A DNA stretch of 7,366 bases, taken from contig SLQH01000064.1 in the NCBI GenBank assembly GCA_007131555.1, positions 1-7,366 of the forward strand, written 5' to 3'. Source of the DNA: Planctomycetota bacterium. GTDB taxonomy: Bacteria; Planctomycetota; UBA11346. Position numbers and translations under genes: made by a program. The notes below the pieces were generated by a model. The model did not search any database. It was not told the DNA's origin and saw only the letters and a program-made list of their open reading frames with translations. This document shows, in pieces, positions 1 to 5,456 of this stretch (position 1 is its first letter; every line of letters starts with the position of its first letter).

Positions 1-387
1 GACCGCTGCCTGCTCAATGTCCTACTGGTCGATGCCGCTGCCAGTGCCGAGCTGCATCACCGGCATTTTGGTGATCCTGAGCCGACTGACGTGATGAGCT
101 TCCCGGATGGTTCCTTCGATCCTGAGTACGAACGTCGCAACCTTGGCGATCTGGCCATCTGTCCTGATGTCGCCCGGGCTGTTGTCGCCCAGCGTCCGGG
201 TGCTGACGATCCGCAGGTCCGGGAGCGTCTGGTGGCTGAGGAGTGCATCCTGTATCTGATCCATGGCCTGCTCCATCTGCTGGGCCACGATGATCAGCAC
301 GATGACGATCGGGCCGAGATGTGGCAGCGCCAGTGCGCCCTGTTGGCCATGATCGGTATCCAGGTGGCTGATCAGGAAACGGAGTGA
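1..387 (+). CDS. ybeY: Endoribonuclease YbeY, 3' part (5' end outside window)
   Basis: YbeY is a single-metal endoribonuclease involved in 16S rRNA 3'-end maturation and 70S ribosome quality control in the cytoplasm. The open frame runs from base 1 to a TGA at 385-387, giving 128 residues. Family members are usually around 150 or more, so the N-terminal few dozen residues lie upstream. Visible signatures are TDVMSFP (residues 29-35, matching the family TDVLSFP block), an LGD segment (residues 48-50), and the metal motif HGLLHLLGHDD (residues 88-98). In E. coli the motif is HGxLHLxGYDH, with three His ligands. Here the first two His are kept (88 and 92), but the third position is Asp98, with a His two residues later. 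The frame is otherwise intact and reads as functional. Confidence in the family is high; the effect of the third-ligand change is unknown. Confidence 0.93.
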   Translation, partial: DRCLLNVLLVDAAASAELHHRHFGDPEPTDVMSFPDGSFDPEYERRNLGDLAICPDVARAVVAQRPGADDPQVRERLVAEECILYLIHGLLHLLGHDDQHDDDRAEMWQRQCALLAMIGIQVADQETE

Positions 388-468
388 GCTTGTAGGTGAC
401 TGAGCCAGTGCCGGTCTGAAACGAGCACGGGGCTTGCTGGGCCACAGTGCACGACCTAGGCTGTTGCC
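388..468 (+). promoter_or_regulatory. Intergenic gap with promoter-like boxes for the small lipoprotein gene
   Basis: The gap contains TTGCTG (434-439) and TAGGCT (457-462), separated by 17 bases, which is sigma70-like geometry. The -10-like box ends 6 bases before the ATG at 469, so a transcript starting at the usual distance would begin at or next to the start codon. No convincing Shine-Dalgarno is present; the only purine run is AGG inside the -10 box. No clear ybeY terminator is visible. The call rests on consensus similarity by eye. Confidence 0.4.
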
Positions 469-774
469 ATGCGCCTGCTCTCCTGTCTTGTTGTCCTGGG
501 CTGTGTGCTGCTGACCGGTTGTGGTCATGTGGCCTACCAGAGTCGCTACATTCCCCATGTGCGCGACCTGAGTTGGGACAAGGAATACGAGCAGTTGCCG
601 TGGCGTGAGCCGTCCCTGCAGAGCAACGAGCATTACAGCTATCGGGCCAATCCGCCCCATCCCAAGGCCCAGCACCAGACCAGGTACAGCATGGGCCACG
701 GAGTGCTCGGCTTCTACTTCCCCGGTGACATGACCGAGGCCGACCGCGCGGCCCGCAGGGCCAAGGCCGAGTAA
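469..774 (+). CDS. Small predicted lipoprotein of unknown function
   Basis: This 101-residue protein was not recognised as a member of a named family. It starts MRLLSCLVVLGCVLL and continues into the lipobox LTGC (residues 15-18). That is a typical lipoprotein signal peptide, with Cys18 as the predicted lipidated residue. The mature part (about 84 residues) is hydrophilic and rich in Arg, His, Tyr and Pro. It has a short GHGVLGFYFPGD stretch (about residues 78-89) and a charged, Ala-rich C-terminal end likely to be helical. It should be anchored to the inner or outer membrane facing the periplasm; the residue after Cys is Gly, not the Asp retention signal known from E. coli. It stands alone between ybeY and a convergent gene, so context gives no functional clue. 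ATG 469 is chosen because it immediately precedes the charged n-region of the signal peptide. Confidence 0.75.
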   Translation: MRLLSCLVVLGCVLLTGCGHVAYQSRYIPHVRDLSWDKEYEQLPWREPSLQSNEHYSYRANPPHPKAQHQTRYSMGHGVLGFYFPGDMTEADRAARRAKAE

Positions 775-785
775 GCGCCCGTTTG

Positions 786-831
786 GGCCTGCGGTATGTC
801 GTGGCGGCCATGTTGTGCCGCCCGCAGGGCC
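786..831. terminator. Two-part stem-loop in the convergent gap (possible bidirectional terminator)
   Basis: An inner perfect stem pairs GGCGGC (803-808) with GCCGCC (817-822) around an 8-base loop. An outer stem pairs CCTGCG (788-793) with CGCAGG (823-828). It is extended by GG/CC across a one-base bulge, with a 9-base one-sided internal loop between the stems. It lies just after the lipoprotein stop and before the convergent M14 gene end. There is no U-tract on either strand, so an intrinsic-terminator role is plausible but not certain. Confidence 0.45.
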
Positions 832-843
832 TTGGCGCTCTCC

Positions 844-872
844 GCGTGAGACCATTCCGGAAAACCTCACGC
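844..872. terminator. Stem-loop just after the M14 gene stop
   Basis: Perfect 7-base arms, GCGTGAG (844-850) and CTCACGC (866-872), enclose a 15-base loop that itself contains the 8-base palindrome TTCCGGAA (855-862). It begins 11 bases past the M14 stop on the minus strand and also faces transcription arriving from the lipoprotein gene, so it could end both. No U-run follows on either side. Confidence 0.5.
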
Positions 873-883
873 CTCAGTTGGGA

Positions 884-2125
884 TCAGGCAGGCAGATCGG
901 TTTCACGCATGTATCGCTGCAAGGCCTGGGCTAGATCGGTGCCGAAATGGCGGGCGGCGTCAGGGCTCAGGGCTACGCCTTGGGCATCGGCATAGGGGAT
1001 CTCAATGGTGGTGGCCAGACGACATTCCGGCAGGGTGTTGGCCCAGCGCCGGATGCCGCAGCCGCCGGAGTAGTTGCTGTCGGTGTTCCAACTGGTGCCA
1101 AAAGGCAGGTCGTTGCCGGCTCGGTAGGGCAGGGGGCCGGTGACCGAGGCTTCCAGGATGGTCCCCAGGCGGACCTGCTGGGCGGCGTTGACGGGGTCCT
1201 CGGCGCCGACCTGATAGATATGCTGATTGTAGTCGCCGGCGATCCATGGGCAGTGCAGGTCCAGGACGATGACCGGCCGGCCAGCCAGCCAGTCCGGCAC
1301 CCGCTGGCGGATGGCGGCGGTCTCCGGGTAGAGGCTCTCACCCAGGTAATCGCGGCCATGATCACGAGGTCGGCGGCCCTTGCCCTGGTCGCCCTCCTCG
1401 ACCCCGTCCTTGTCGACGAAGGGCACCGCCAGGAGGTCGACCTGCTCCTGCCACCAACGACCGTGGTCATCGGCTGCCAAGGCCGCCGCCAGCAGTCCTT
1501 CCAGCACGTAGCCGGCCATGGCCTCGCAGCAGTGGTGACGGGCGGTCACCAGCAGGCACCAGGGCGCCGCCGGGCCGTTGCGGCCGATCTGGGCCTGCTC
1601 CACCGGCCGGCCCTGGCGACTGTGGCACAGCACCCCGCTGACCAGGGCGGGGTGGCCGGCATGGCGCGCGAGCAAGGCCTGCCAGTCGGTCTGCTGGTGG
1701 GGGATGCCCATGGCGAACCGCACCGTGTCGATGTCGTCGGGACAGCGGAAGACGAAGGCGTTGCTCTGGTCTCCGGCCTGCTGCTCCAGCCATTGCCAGG
1801 TCCGGCCCTGATCAAGGGACAGGGCCGGCCCGCGCACGCCCACCGGCTTGCCATCACTGAACCGGCAGTGGAGGGTCCGCCCGGCAGCGCCGTGGACCTG
1901 GAAGCTCCAGTGGAACCACCACTGGTCGGTATCGCGCTGATCCTGGCGTACACGGATCTCATCGCCGCTGATCGCCTCGACGATGGCATTGCCACCCGGA
2001 TAGGCGATGTCGACCCGCAAGCCTGCCTCCTCCCAACTGACCGTCCGTTCAGCAGGATGAGGATTGCAGGCCATGACTAGGGCGGCGTAGATGGCCAGCA
2101 GGATCAGCAGCAGGATGATGGGCAT
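884..2125 (-). CDS. M14-family zinc carboxypeptidase-like protein, predicted lipoprotein/exported
   Basis: This 413-residue protein resembles M14 metallopeptidases, which remove C-terminal residues from peptides or peptidoglycan using one zinc. The N-terminus is a hydrophobic signal (MPIILLLILLAIYAALVMAC) ending in a lipobox-like VMAC, Cys20. It lacks the usual positive n-region, so a plain membrane anchor is possible. Residues ~30-160 form a beta-rich accessory domain like that preceding bacterial and cytosolic-type M14 domains. The peptidase domain shows HCCE (His198, Glu201, the HxxE zinc motif), VPFVDKDGVEEGDQGKGRRP (234-253), DHGRDY (255-260), LDLHCP (288-293, third ligand His291) and TIEIPYAD (373-380, catalytic Glu375). 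The usual Asn-Arg pair that binds the substrate carboxylate is Gly257-Arg258 here. The gene starts 61 bases after the heparinase-like gene on the same strand. Substrate is unknown; family call is fairly secure. Confidence 0.8.
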   Translation of the reverse strand: MPIILLLILLAIYAALVMACNPHPAERTVSWEEAGLRVDIAYPGGNAIVEAISGDEIRVRQDQRDTDQWWFHWSFQVHGAAGRTLHCRFSDGKPVGVRGPALSLDQGRTWQWLEQQAGDQSNAFVFRCPDDIDTVRFAMGIPHQQTDWQALLARHAGHPALVSGVLCHSRQGRPVEQAQIGRNGPAAPWCLLVTARHHCCEAMAGYVLEGLLAAALAADDHGRWWQEQVDLLAVPFVDKDGVEEGDQGKGRRPRDHGRDYLGESLYPETAAIRQRVPDWLAGRPVIVLDLHCPWIAGDYNQHIYQVGAEDPVNAAQQVRLGTILEASVTGPLPYRAGNDLPFGTSWNTDSNYSGGCGIRRWANTLPECRLATTIEIPYADAQGVALSPDAARHFGTDLAQALQRYMRETDLPA

Positions 2126-2159
2126 GGCAGGACTATCGGCAGAGGAGGATCAGGGACAA
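2126..2159 (-). promoter_or_regulatory. Promoter-like boxes upstream of the M14 gene
   Basis: Read on the minus strand, TTGTCC (2159-2154) and GATAGT (2137-2132) are spaced by 16 bases and each match the sigma70 consensus at 4 of 6 positions. The -10-like box ends 6 bases before the ATG at 2125, and no Shine-Dalgarno sequence lies between (the nearby CCTCC is the wrong sense). The gene could therefore have its own leaderless transcript, or be read through from the upstream gene. Weak evidence. Confidence 0.3.
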
Positions 2160-2186
2160 GAGACCAGGGTGGCTGGTGGTGAAGAA

Positions 2187-4001
2187 TCACGGTCGGCCGT
2201 CCGCGCCGACCGTCGGGCCCTGCCAGGGGCCGGCCCAGTGGCTGAGCCGAGGTTGGCCATCCTGCCACTGAAGGCGCTGACTGCCGATGATCAATTGGCC
2301 ATCTTCGACCCGGGCGGTGGCCCCGCCAGGCCCCAGATGGCGGATGGACAGGCGGTGGCCGGCCAGTGACAGGACCTGATCGCTGGCGGCTCGGCCATTG
2401 ACTTCGATCAGCAGGCCGTTGGCTCCGCTGGCACCAGAGAAGTCGATGATCATCCACCGGTGGCTGTCATTGCCGATGATGGCGCTGCCGTCAGCGCTGC
2501 TGCGGTAGGTCTCGACCGGGGTGGGGATCGTTCCCCAGTATTCCCGTTGTCCATGATGCCACACGGTCATCTCTTCTTCCGGGCCATGGCGAAAACGTTG
2601 CCAGGCCTGCTGGGTGAGCTGGGTGATCAGGATGTCGTTACGGTCCTGCCAGCGGTTGCGGAAGGCGAAGAAGCCGTAGCGATGGTCGCGGATGGCCCGT
2701 GGCAGGACCTCCTGGGGGTTGACCAGGGGGGCGCCGAAGGGGGTGTTGATGAAGGCCAGCACGGTGTGGTGTGGATAGGGGCTGGTGCTGTCCCAGGGGG
2801 CGCGGCGCTGCTCATCGAACTGACGCAGATGGGTGTTGTAGAACCACCACAGGGGCAGGCGTTCGACCGGATTGACAGCCCCGTAGCCGATGGCGAAGTA
2901 ACCTGCCCCGGACAGCCCGGTGAAACGATCCCAGACATTGTGGGGATAGCCCCCTCGGGTGGGGAAGCCGTGGCGTAGGGCCTCAGGTGAACTGCCCGGC
3001 GGGACTGTCAGGAAGACGTACTTGAGACTGGTCCAGGAGGCGTTGGGGCGGGCCTGGAAGTAGTCCAGTCCCTGGCTGACCCGCCAGGCCTGCAAGGCCG
3101 ACAGCAGGACGATGTGGCTGGCCATCGAGCCGCAGCCGTCGCCTTCGGCAAAGTAGCCGGTATTGCCGAAACCGATGTTCAAGACCCGCCGCATGGCGTT
3201 GCGACTGTGTGCCAAGAGGGCGTCGATATGGTCCTGGTCGTCGATTTCTGGATCTCCTGTGATGGCCATCAAGGCCAGAGCCGCACCGCCGACCTGCATG
3301 CCCCAATGGTTGGATTGAGGAGGGTGGGAATAGTGCCGCATCCGTGCTCGGGTCAGGCCACTCAGGGTGATCCCGCGATCGTGGTCGTGACCGCCATCGC
3401 CATTGTAGTGTTCAATGGCCTGGGCCACAGTGCGGCGAAAGGCCGGATCCCAGCCATCGTAGGCCATGTCATAGCCGGCTGCCACCCAGCCCAGGCTGGG
3501 CCCGGCCCGCAGGGCGCCGCTGGGTTTGATGAAACTGTAGCGCCCTTGGTCATCGCGGTCGCGATAGCCGTCCAGGATCAACTGCATGGCAGCGGCGGCC
3601 AGATCGGCATAGTGCTGGTCGCCGGTGATCTGATAGAGGAAGCCGTAGCCCATGGGGTGGGATAGCGACAGGGCTCCGATCGGCTGGCGGATCGGACGGC
3701 TGCCATCGCCAAAGGGTGGCTCAGGGGATCGGCGGGCTTCTGGCAGACTGCGGCCATCAGAGCCATTGAGTTGGACCCGCAGGCGGGCCAGCAGGGCCTG
3801 ACCCTCTGGGGTCTGGGCGCGTTCACGCAGAGCGGGCAGATCACAGCGACGCAGGAATAGCCGCGGATGCTCACCGGCAGCCACTGGGACATGGTCGACC
3901 ACTGGAGTCGGCCAGGGCTGATCCTCGTTGGTGTGCAGATCGGTTGTCAGGACCGTCAGCAGGGCACCCAGCAGGAGCAGACAACAACGCATGGCAAGCA
4001 T
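2187..4001 (-). CDS. Exported heparinase II/III-like (alpha/alpha toroid) protein
   Basis: This 604-residue protein has a signal peptide: after MLAM comes RCCLLLLGALLTVLT, and the mature region starts near residue 20-25. The block HPRLFLRRCDLPALRERA (residues 45-62) is the opening typical of large bacterial polysaccharide-lyase-like proteins of the heparinase II/III and alginate-lyase type. The middle (~110-410) is helical and Trp/Tyr/Gly-rich, as in an (alpha/alpha)6 toroid, with SNHW (230-233) and FAEGDG (284-289) in places where related enzymes keep catalytic or structural residues. The end (~440-604), beginning with a FFAFRNRWQDRND stretch, looks like the beta-sandwich of these lyases. 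It may cleave uronic-acid polysaccharides in the periplasm or outside, but the substrate and even catalytic activity are not shown. It is flanked by tspO upstream (57 bases) and the M14 gene downstream (61 bases). A second in-frame ATG at 3992 would give a more usual charged signal-peptide start (MRCC). Confidence 0.7.
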   Translation of the reverse strand: MLAMRCCLLLLGALLTVLTTDLHTNEDQPWPTPVVDHVPVAAGEHPRLFLRRCDLPALRERAQTPEGQALLARLRVQLNGSDGRSLPEARRSPEPPFGDGSRPIRQPIGALSLSHPMGYGFLYQITGDQHYADLAAAAMQLILDGYRDRDDQGRYSFIKPSGALRAGPSLGWVAAGYDMAYDGWDPAFRRTVAQAIEHYNGDGGHDHDRGITLSGLTRARMRHYSHPPQSNHWGMQVGGAALALMAITGDPEIDDQDHIDALLAHSRNAMRRVLNIGFGNTGYFAEGDGCGSMASHIVLLSALQAWRVSQGLDYFQARPNASWTSLKYVFLTVPPGSSPEALRHGFPTRGGYPHNVWDRFTGLSGAGYFAIGYGAVNPVERLPLWWFYNTHLRQFDEQRRAPWDSTSPYPHHTVLAFINTPFGAPLVNPQEVLPRAIRDHRYGFFAFRNRWQDRNDILITQLTQQAWQRFRHGPEEEMTVWHHGQREYWGTIPTPVETYRSSADGSAIIGNDSHRWMIIDFSGASGANGLLIEVNGRAASDQVLSLAGHRLSIRHLGPGGATARVEDGQLIIGSQRLQWQDGQPRLSHWAGPWQGPTVGADGRP

Positions 4002-4006
4002 GGGAA

Positions 4007-4012
4007 ATCATA
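4007..4012 (-). promoter_or_regulatory. TATGAT -10-like box before the heparinase-like gene
   Basis: On the minus strand TATGAT (5 of 6 matches to TATAAT) ends only 5 bases before the ATG at 4001. No Shine-Dalgarno is present before either that ATG or the one at 3992, and no good -35 box is found at 16-18 bases. If used, transcription would begin at or within a base or two of ATG 4001, which argues for that start and a leaderless message. Confidence 0.35.
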
Positions 4013-4058
4013 CTGCGAGGGCATTGTGGCGTTTAGGACCTGTGGCTGTCGGGTCTGG

Positions 4059-4475
4059 TCACAGCCCGGCGCGGTTCAGCCACCAGAAGCCGAGATTGAG
4101 AAAGGTGGCGAACAGCACCCATATCAGATAAGGCAGCAGCAGCAGGGCGGCTGGCCGGTTGCGCGGCCAGAAACCGGCGATCAGGACGATCAGCGAGGCG
4201 TCCAGCAACAGGATGTCGATCAGGGCCAGGCCCGGGCTGCGCAGGCCGAAGAACAGTGGAGTCCAGGCCAGATTGCACACCGCGTGCCCAGCCATCACCG
4301 CATAGATGCGGTATGGCAGCGGAGTGTTGCCGCGCCGCCGTTCTTGCAGGGTGGTGATCACGAACAGGGTCCAGGACAGGATGATCATGGCATACAGGAC
4401 GGTCCACACCGGCCCGAAGATCGCATCGGGTGGGGTCAGGGGCGGTCGATTGAGCTGCGTGTACCAGGTGTTCAT
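4059..4475 (-). CDS. tspO: TspO/MBR family membrane protein, short form
   Basis: TspO proteins are inner-membrane, tryptophan-rich proteins that bind porphyrins and related ligands and act in stress or tetrapyrrole signalling. This 138-residue protein has the family signatures in order: WYTQLNRPPLTPP (residues 4-16), FGPVWTVLY (20-28), NLAWTPLFFG (68-77), and LPYLIWVLFATFLN (114-127). Four membrane segments are visible: about 19-42, 56-77, 82-103 and 108-133. The usual family members have a first helix before the WYxxLxKP block; this one starts at that block, and the in-frame upstream codons (to 4622) encode nothing membrane-like. The start at 4475 is therefore preferred over longer in-frame starts. 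No clear Shine-Dalgarno is seen, only a G-run adjacent to the ATG. It is divergent from the YceI-like gene and is first in a possible three-gene minus-strand unit. Confidence 0.88.
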   Translation of the reverse strand: MNTWYTQLNRPPLTPPDAIFGPVWTVLYAMIILSWTLFVITTLQERRRGNTPLPYRIYAVMAGHAVCNLAWTPLFFGLRSPGLALIDILLLDASLIVLIAGFWPRNRPAALLLLPYLIWVLFATFLNLGFWWLNRAGL

Positions 4476-4687
4476 GCCCCCATTCTGAGCGTGGCGGGGG
4501 CATGACCAACAGGCAGGGCCTGTCACATGGGCCATGGGTTCTGCTATACATGACATCGCCAGGTGCAAAGGGACAGGGTAGCGATCCGCCATAATCGCTT
4601 GTCTGATCGTTGCGCAGTCCACTATTGATCAATCTACGAACCGTCGTCGGCATCGGGTTTGCGGCGGACATGTTCAGGAGTCATGTC
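4476..4687. promoter_or_regulatory. Divergent intergenic region between tspO and the YceI-like gene
   Basis: These 212 bases must hold the promoters for both directions. Visible elements include an inverted repeat ACAGGC-AGG-GCCTGT (4509-4523), a TATACA box (4545-4550), CATAAT (4590-4595, 5 of 6 to the -10 consensus) and a perfect 10-base palindrome ATTGATCAAT (4624-4633). The pair TTGTCT (4599-4604) and TATTGA (4623-4628), spaced by 18, is another weak promoter candidate. None has both boxes convincing, so the exact start sites cannot be assigned. AGGAG (4676-4680) is a good Shine-Dalgarno 7 bases before the ATG at 4688 and fixes that start. Confidence 0.4.
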
Positions 4688-5326
4688 ATGTCATTGCGCG
4701 TTGTCTTGCTTGGCCTTCTGGCCGTCGGTCTGCTGGAAGCCCAGACCGGCACGGCCCATTTCAATCCCCAGAAGCCGCGTTTCCCGTCCTCATCCGTTGA
4801 ATTCCATGACCCCACTGGTGAGCGTTGGCCCTGCCTGTGGGTAGGGCGGACGGCAGGCGAAGGGCAGGTGGAGTTGACTGAGGAAGGGGCCAGCGGTGCC
4901 TTTGTGGTGCAGGCTTACGGCGATGCCATGCTGCGTTCGGCGGTATCCCGTCGCATCCTGGCGGACATCCTGGAGGGGGTCGATGAGCGGGTGCCCGATC
5001 CAGATCGTCCTGATCGCATGACCTGGGCCAAGGACATGCCCATGCCGCGCGTCACCATCACCAGCATTGATGGGCGGGCTGAGCGCAACGAGCGTCGTGG
5101 CCGGACCACCCTGACCTGGCCGGCGACCTTTACCGGAACCCTGGAGATCGCCGGTCGGAGCGTTCCCTTCACGGCTGAGGGGCGGATCAACCATTCCCGG
5201 CCTGATGGGGCCTCAGTTGTGGCGGCGACCATGCGTTTTACCGTGACCGCGGCCCAACTTGCCTTGGACGATCTTGATGAAGACGCTGAGATCCAGGTCA
5301 GGGTCAATACCGCTGGCCAGATGTAG
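4688..5326 (+). CDS. Secreted YceI-like domain protein
   Basis: This 212-residue protein begins with a signal peptide (MSLRVVLLGLLAVGLLEA, cleavage near residue 18-19), so it is predicted periplasmic or secreted. The C-terminal half has the pattern of YceI-family lipocalin-like beta-barrels, which bind lipids such as polyisoprenoids. PMPRVTITSIDGRAE (about residues 118-132) resembles the family 'P-x-I-x-F-x-S' strand. TFTGTLEIAGRSVPFTAEG (about 151-169) resembles the 'G-x-L-T-I-x-G-V-x-x-P-V' hairpin, followed by an ATMRFTVTAAQLAL strand. The match is by pattern only; a member-specific ligand cannot be named. ATG 4688 is chosen over an in-frame ATG at 4610 because it has AGGAG at the right distance and directly precedes the signal peptide. 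It ends 130 bases before lexA. There is no clear terminator after it. Confidence 0.6.
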   Translation: MSLRVVLLGLLAVGLLEAQTGTAHFNPQKPRFPSSSVEFHDPTGERWPCLWVGRTAGEGQVELTEEGASGAFVVQAYGDAMLRSAVSRRILADILEGVDERVPDPDRPDRMTWAKDMPMPRVTITSIDGRAERNERRGRTTLTWPATFTGTLEIAGRSVPFTAEGRINHSRPDGASVVAATMRFTVTAAQLALDDLDEDAEIQVRVNTAGQM

Positions 5327-5456
5327 GCCGCAGGATCTGGCCCGGCTTATGTCTCCCATGTGCGCCATGTATATCGATACGGCATGTGAGCTGGAGTGCT
5401 CAGTTCAACGGCGGGCTCTCTGTTGACAGGCTCCATTTGGACCTATGCTCAGAATC
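5327..5456 (+). promoter_or_regulatory. lexA promoter and candidate operators
   Basis: TTGACA (5423-5428, perfect -35) and TATGCT (5444-5449) are spaced by 15 bases, which is short. TATGCT ends 7 bases before ATG 5457. Two dyads are present: TGAGC-N6-GCTCA (5387-5402) and TGCTCA-N6-TGAGCA (5446-5463), the latter covering the -10 box and start codon. CTGT-TG-ACAG (5420-5429) overlaps the -35. Three copies of CATGT lie at 5357, 5365 and 5383. Since lexA genes normally repress themselves, one of these dyads may be the operator; which one cannot be decided here. Confidence 0.5.

Noticed and set aside
14..870. Two long minus-strand open frames opposite ybeY and the small lipoprotein gene
   Set aside because: The plus strand holds recognisable YbeY motifs and a signal peptide with lipobox; the minus frames give Arg/Gly/Pro-rich sequence typical of antisense GC-rich DNA.
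947..2080. Long plus-strand open frame of 377 codons opposite the M14 gene
   Set aside because: It is a shadow of the minus-strand gene: low-complexity Gly/Ala/Val/Asp-rich translation, no family signature, while the minus strand carries zinc-peptidase motifs in order.
3867..4505. Plus-strand open frame across the heparinase-like gene start and tspO
   Set aside because: Gln/Gly-rich translation without motifs, and it runs opposite strong TspO signatures.
4476..4622. N-terminal extension of tspO back to 4622
   Set aside because: The added 49 residues are not hydrophobic, are Cys/Pro/Met-mixed and show no relation to the TspO first helix.
4033..4671. Alternative minus-strand frame of 212 codons over tspO
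   Set aside because: Wrong frame: the TspO signatures (WY, PVWT, NLAW, PYLIW) lie in the other frame ending at 4059.
5357..5388. Three CATGT repeats upstream of lexA as an iterated binding site
   Set aside because: Uneven spacing (8 and 18 bases) and a very short unit; chance occurrence is likely.
5420..5429. CTGTTGACAG as an E. coli-type SOS box
   Set aside because: The E. coli operator is CTGT-N8-ACAG; here the spacer is 2 bases. The sequence is better explained by the TTGACA -35 box, though it could still be part of an unrelated operator.
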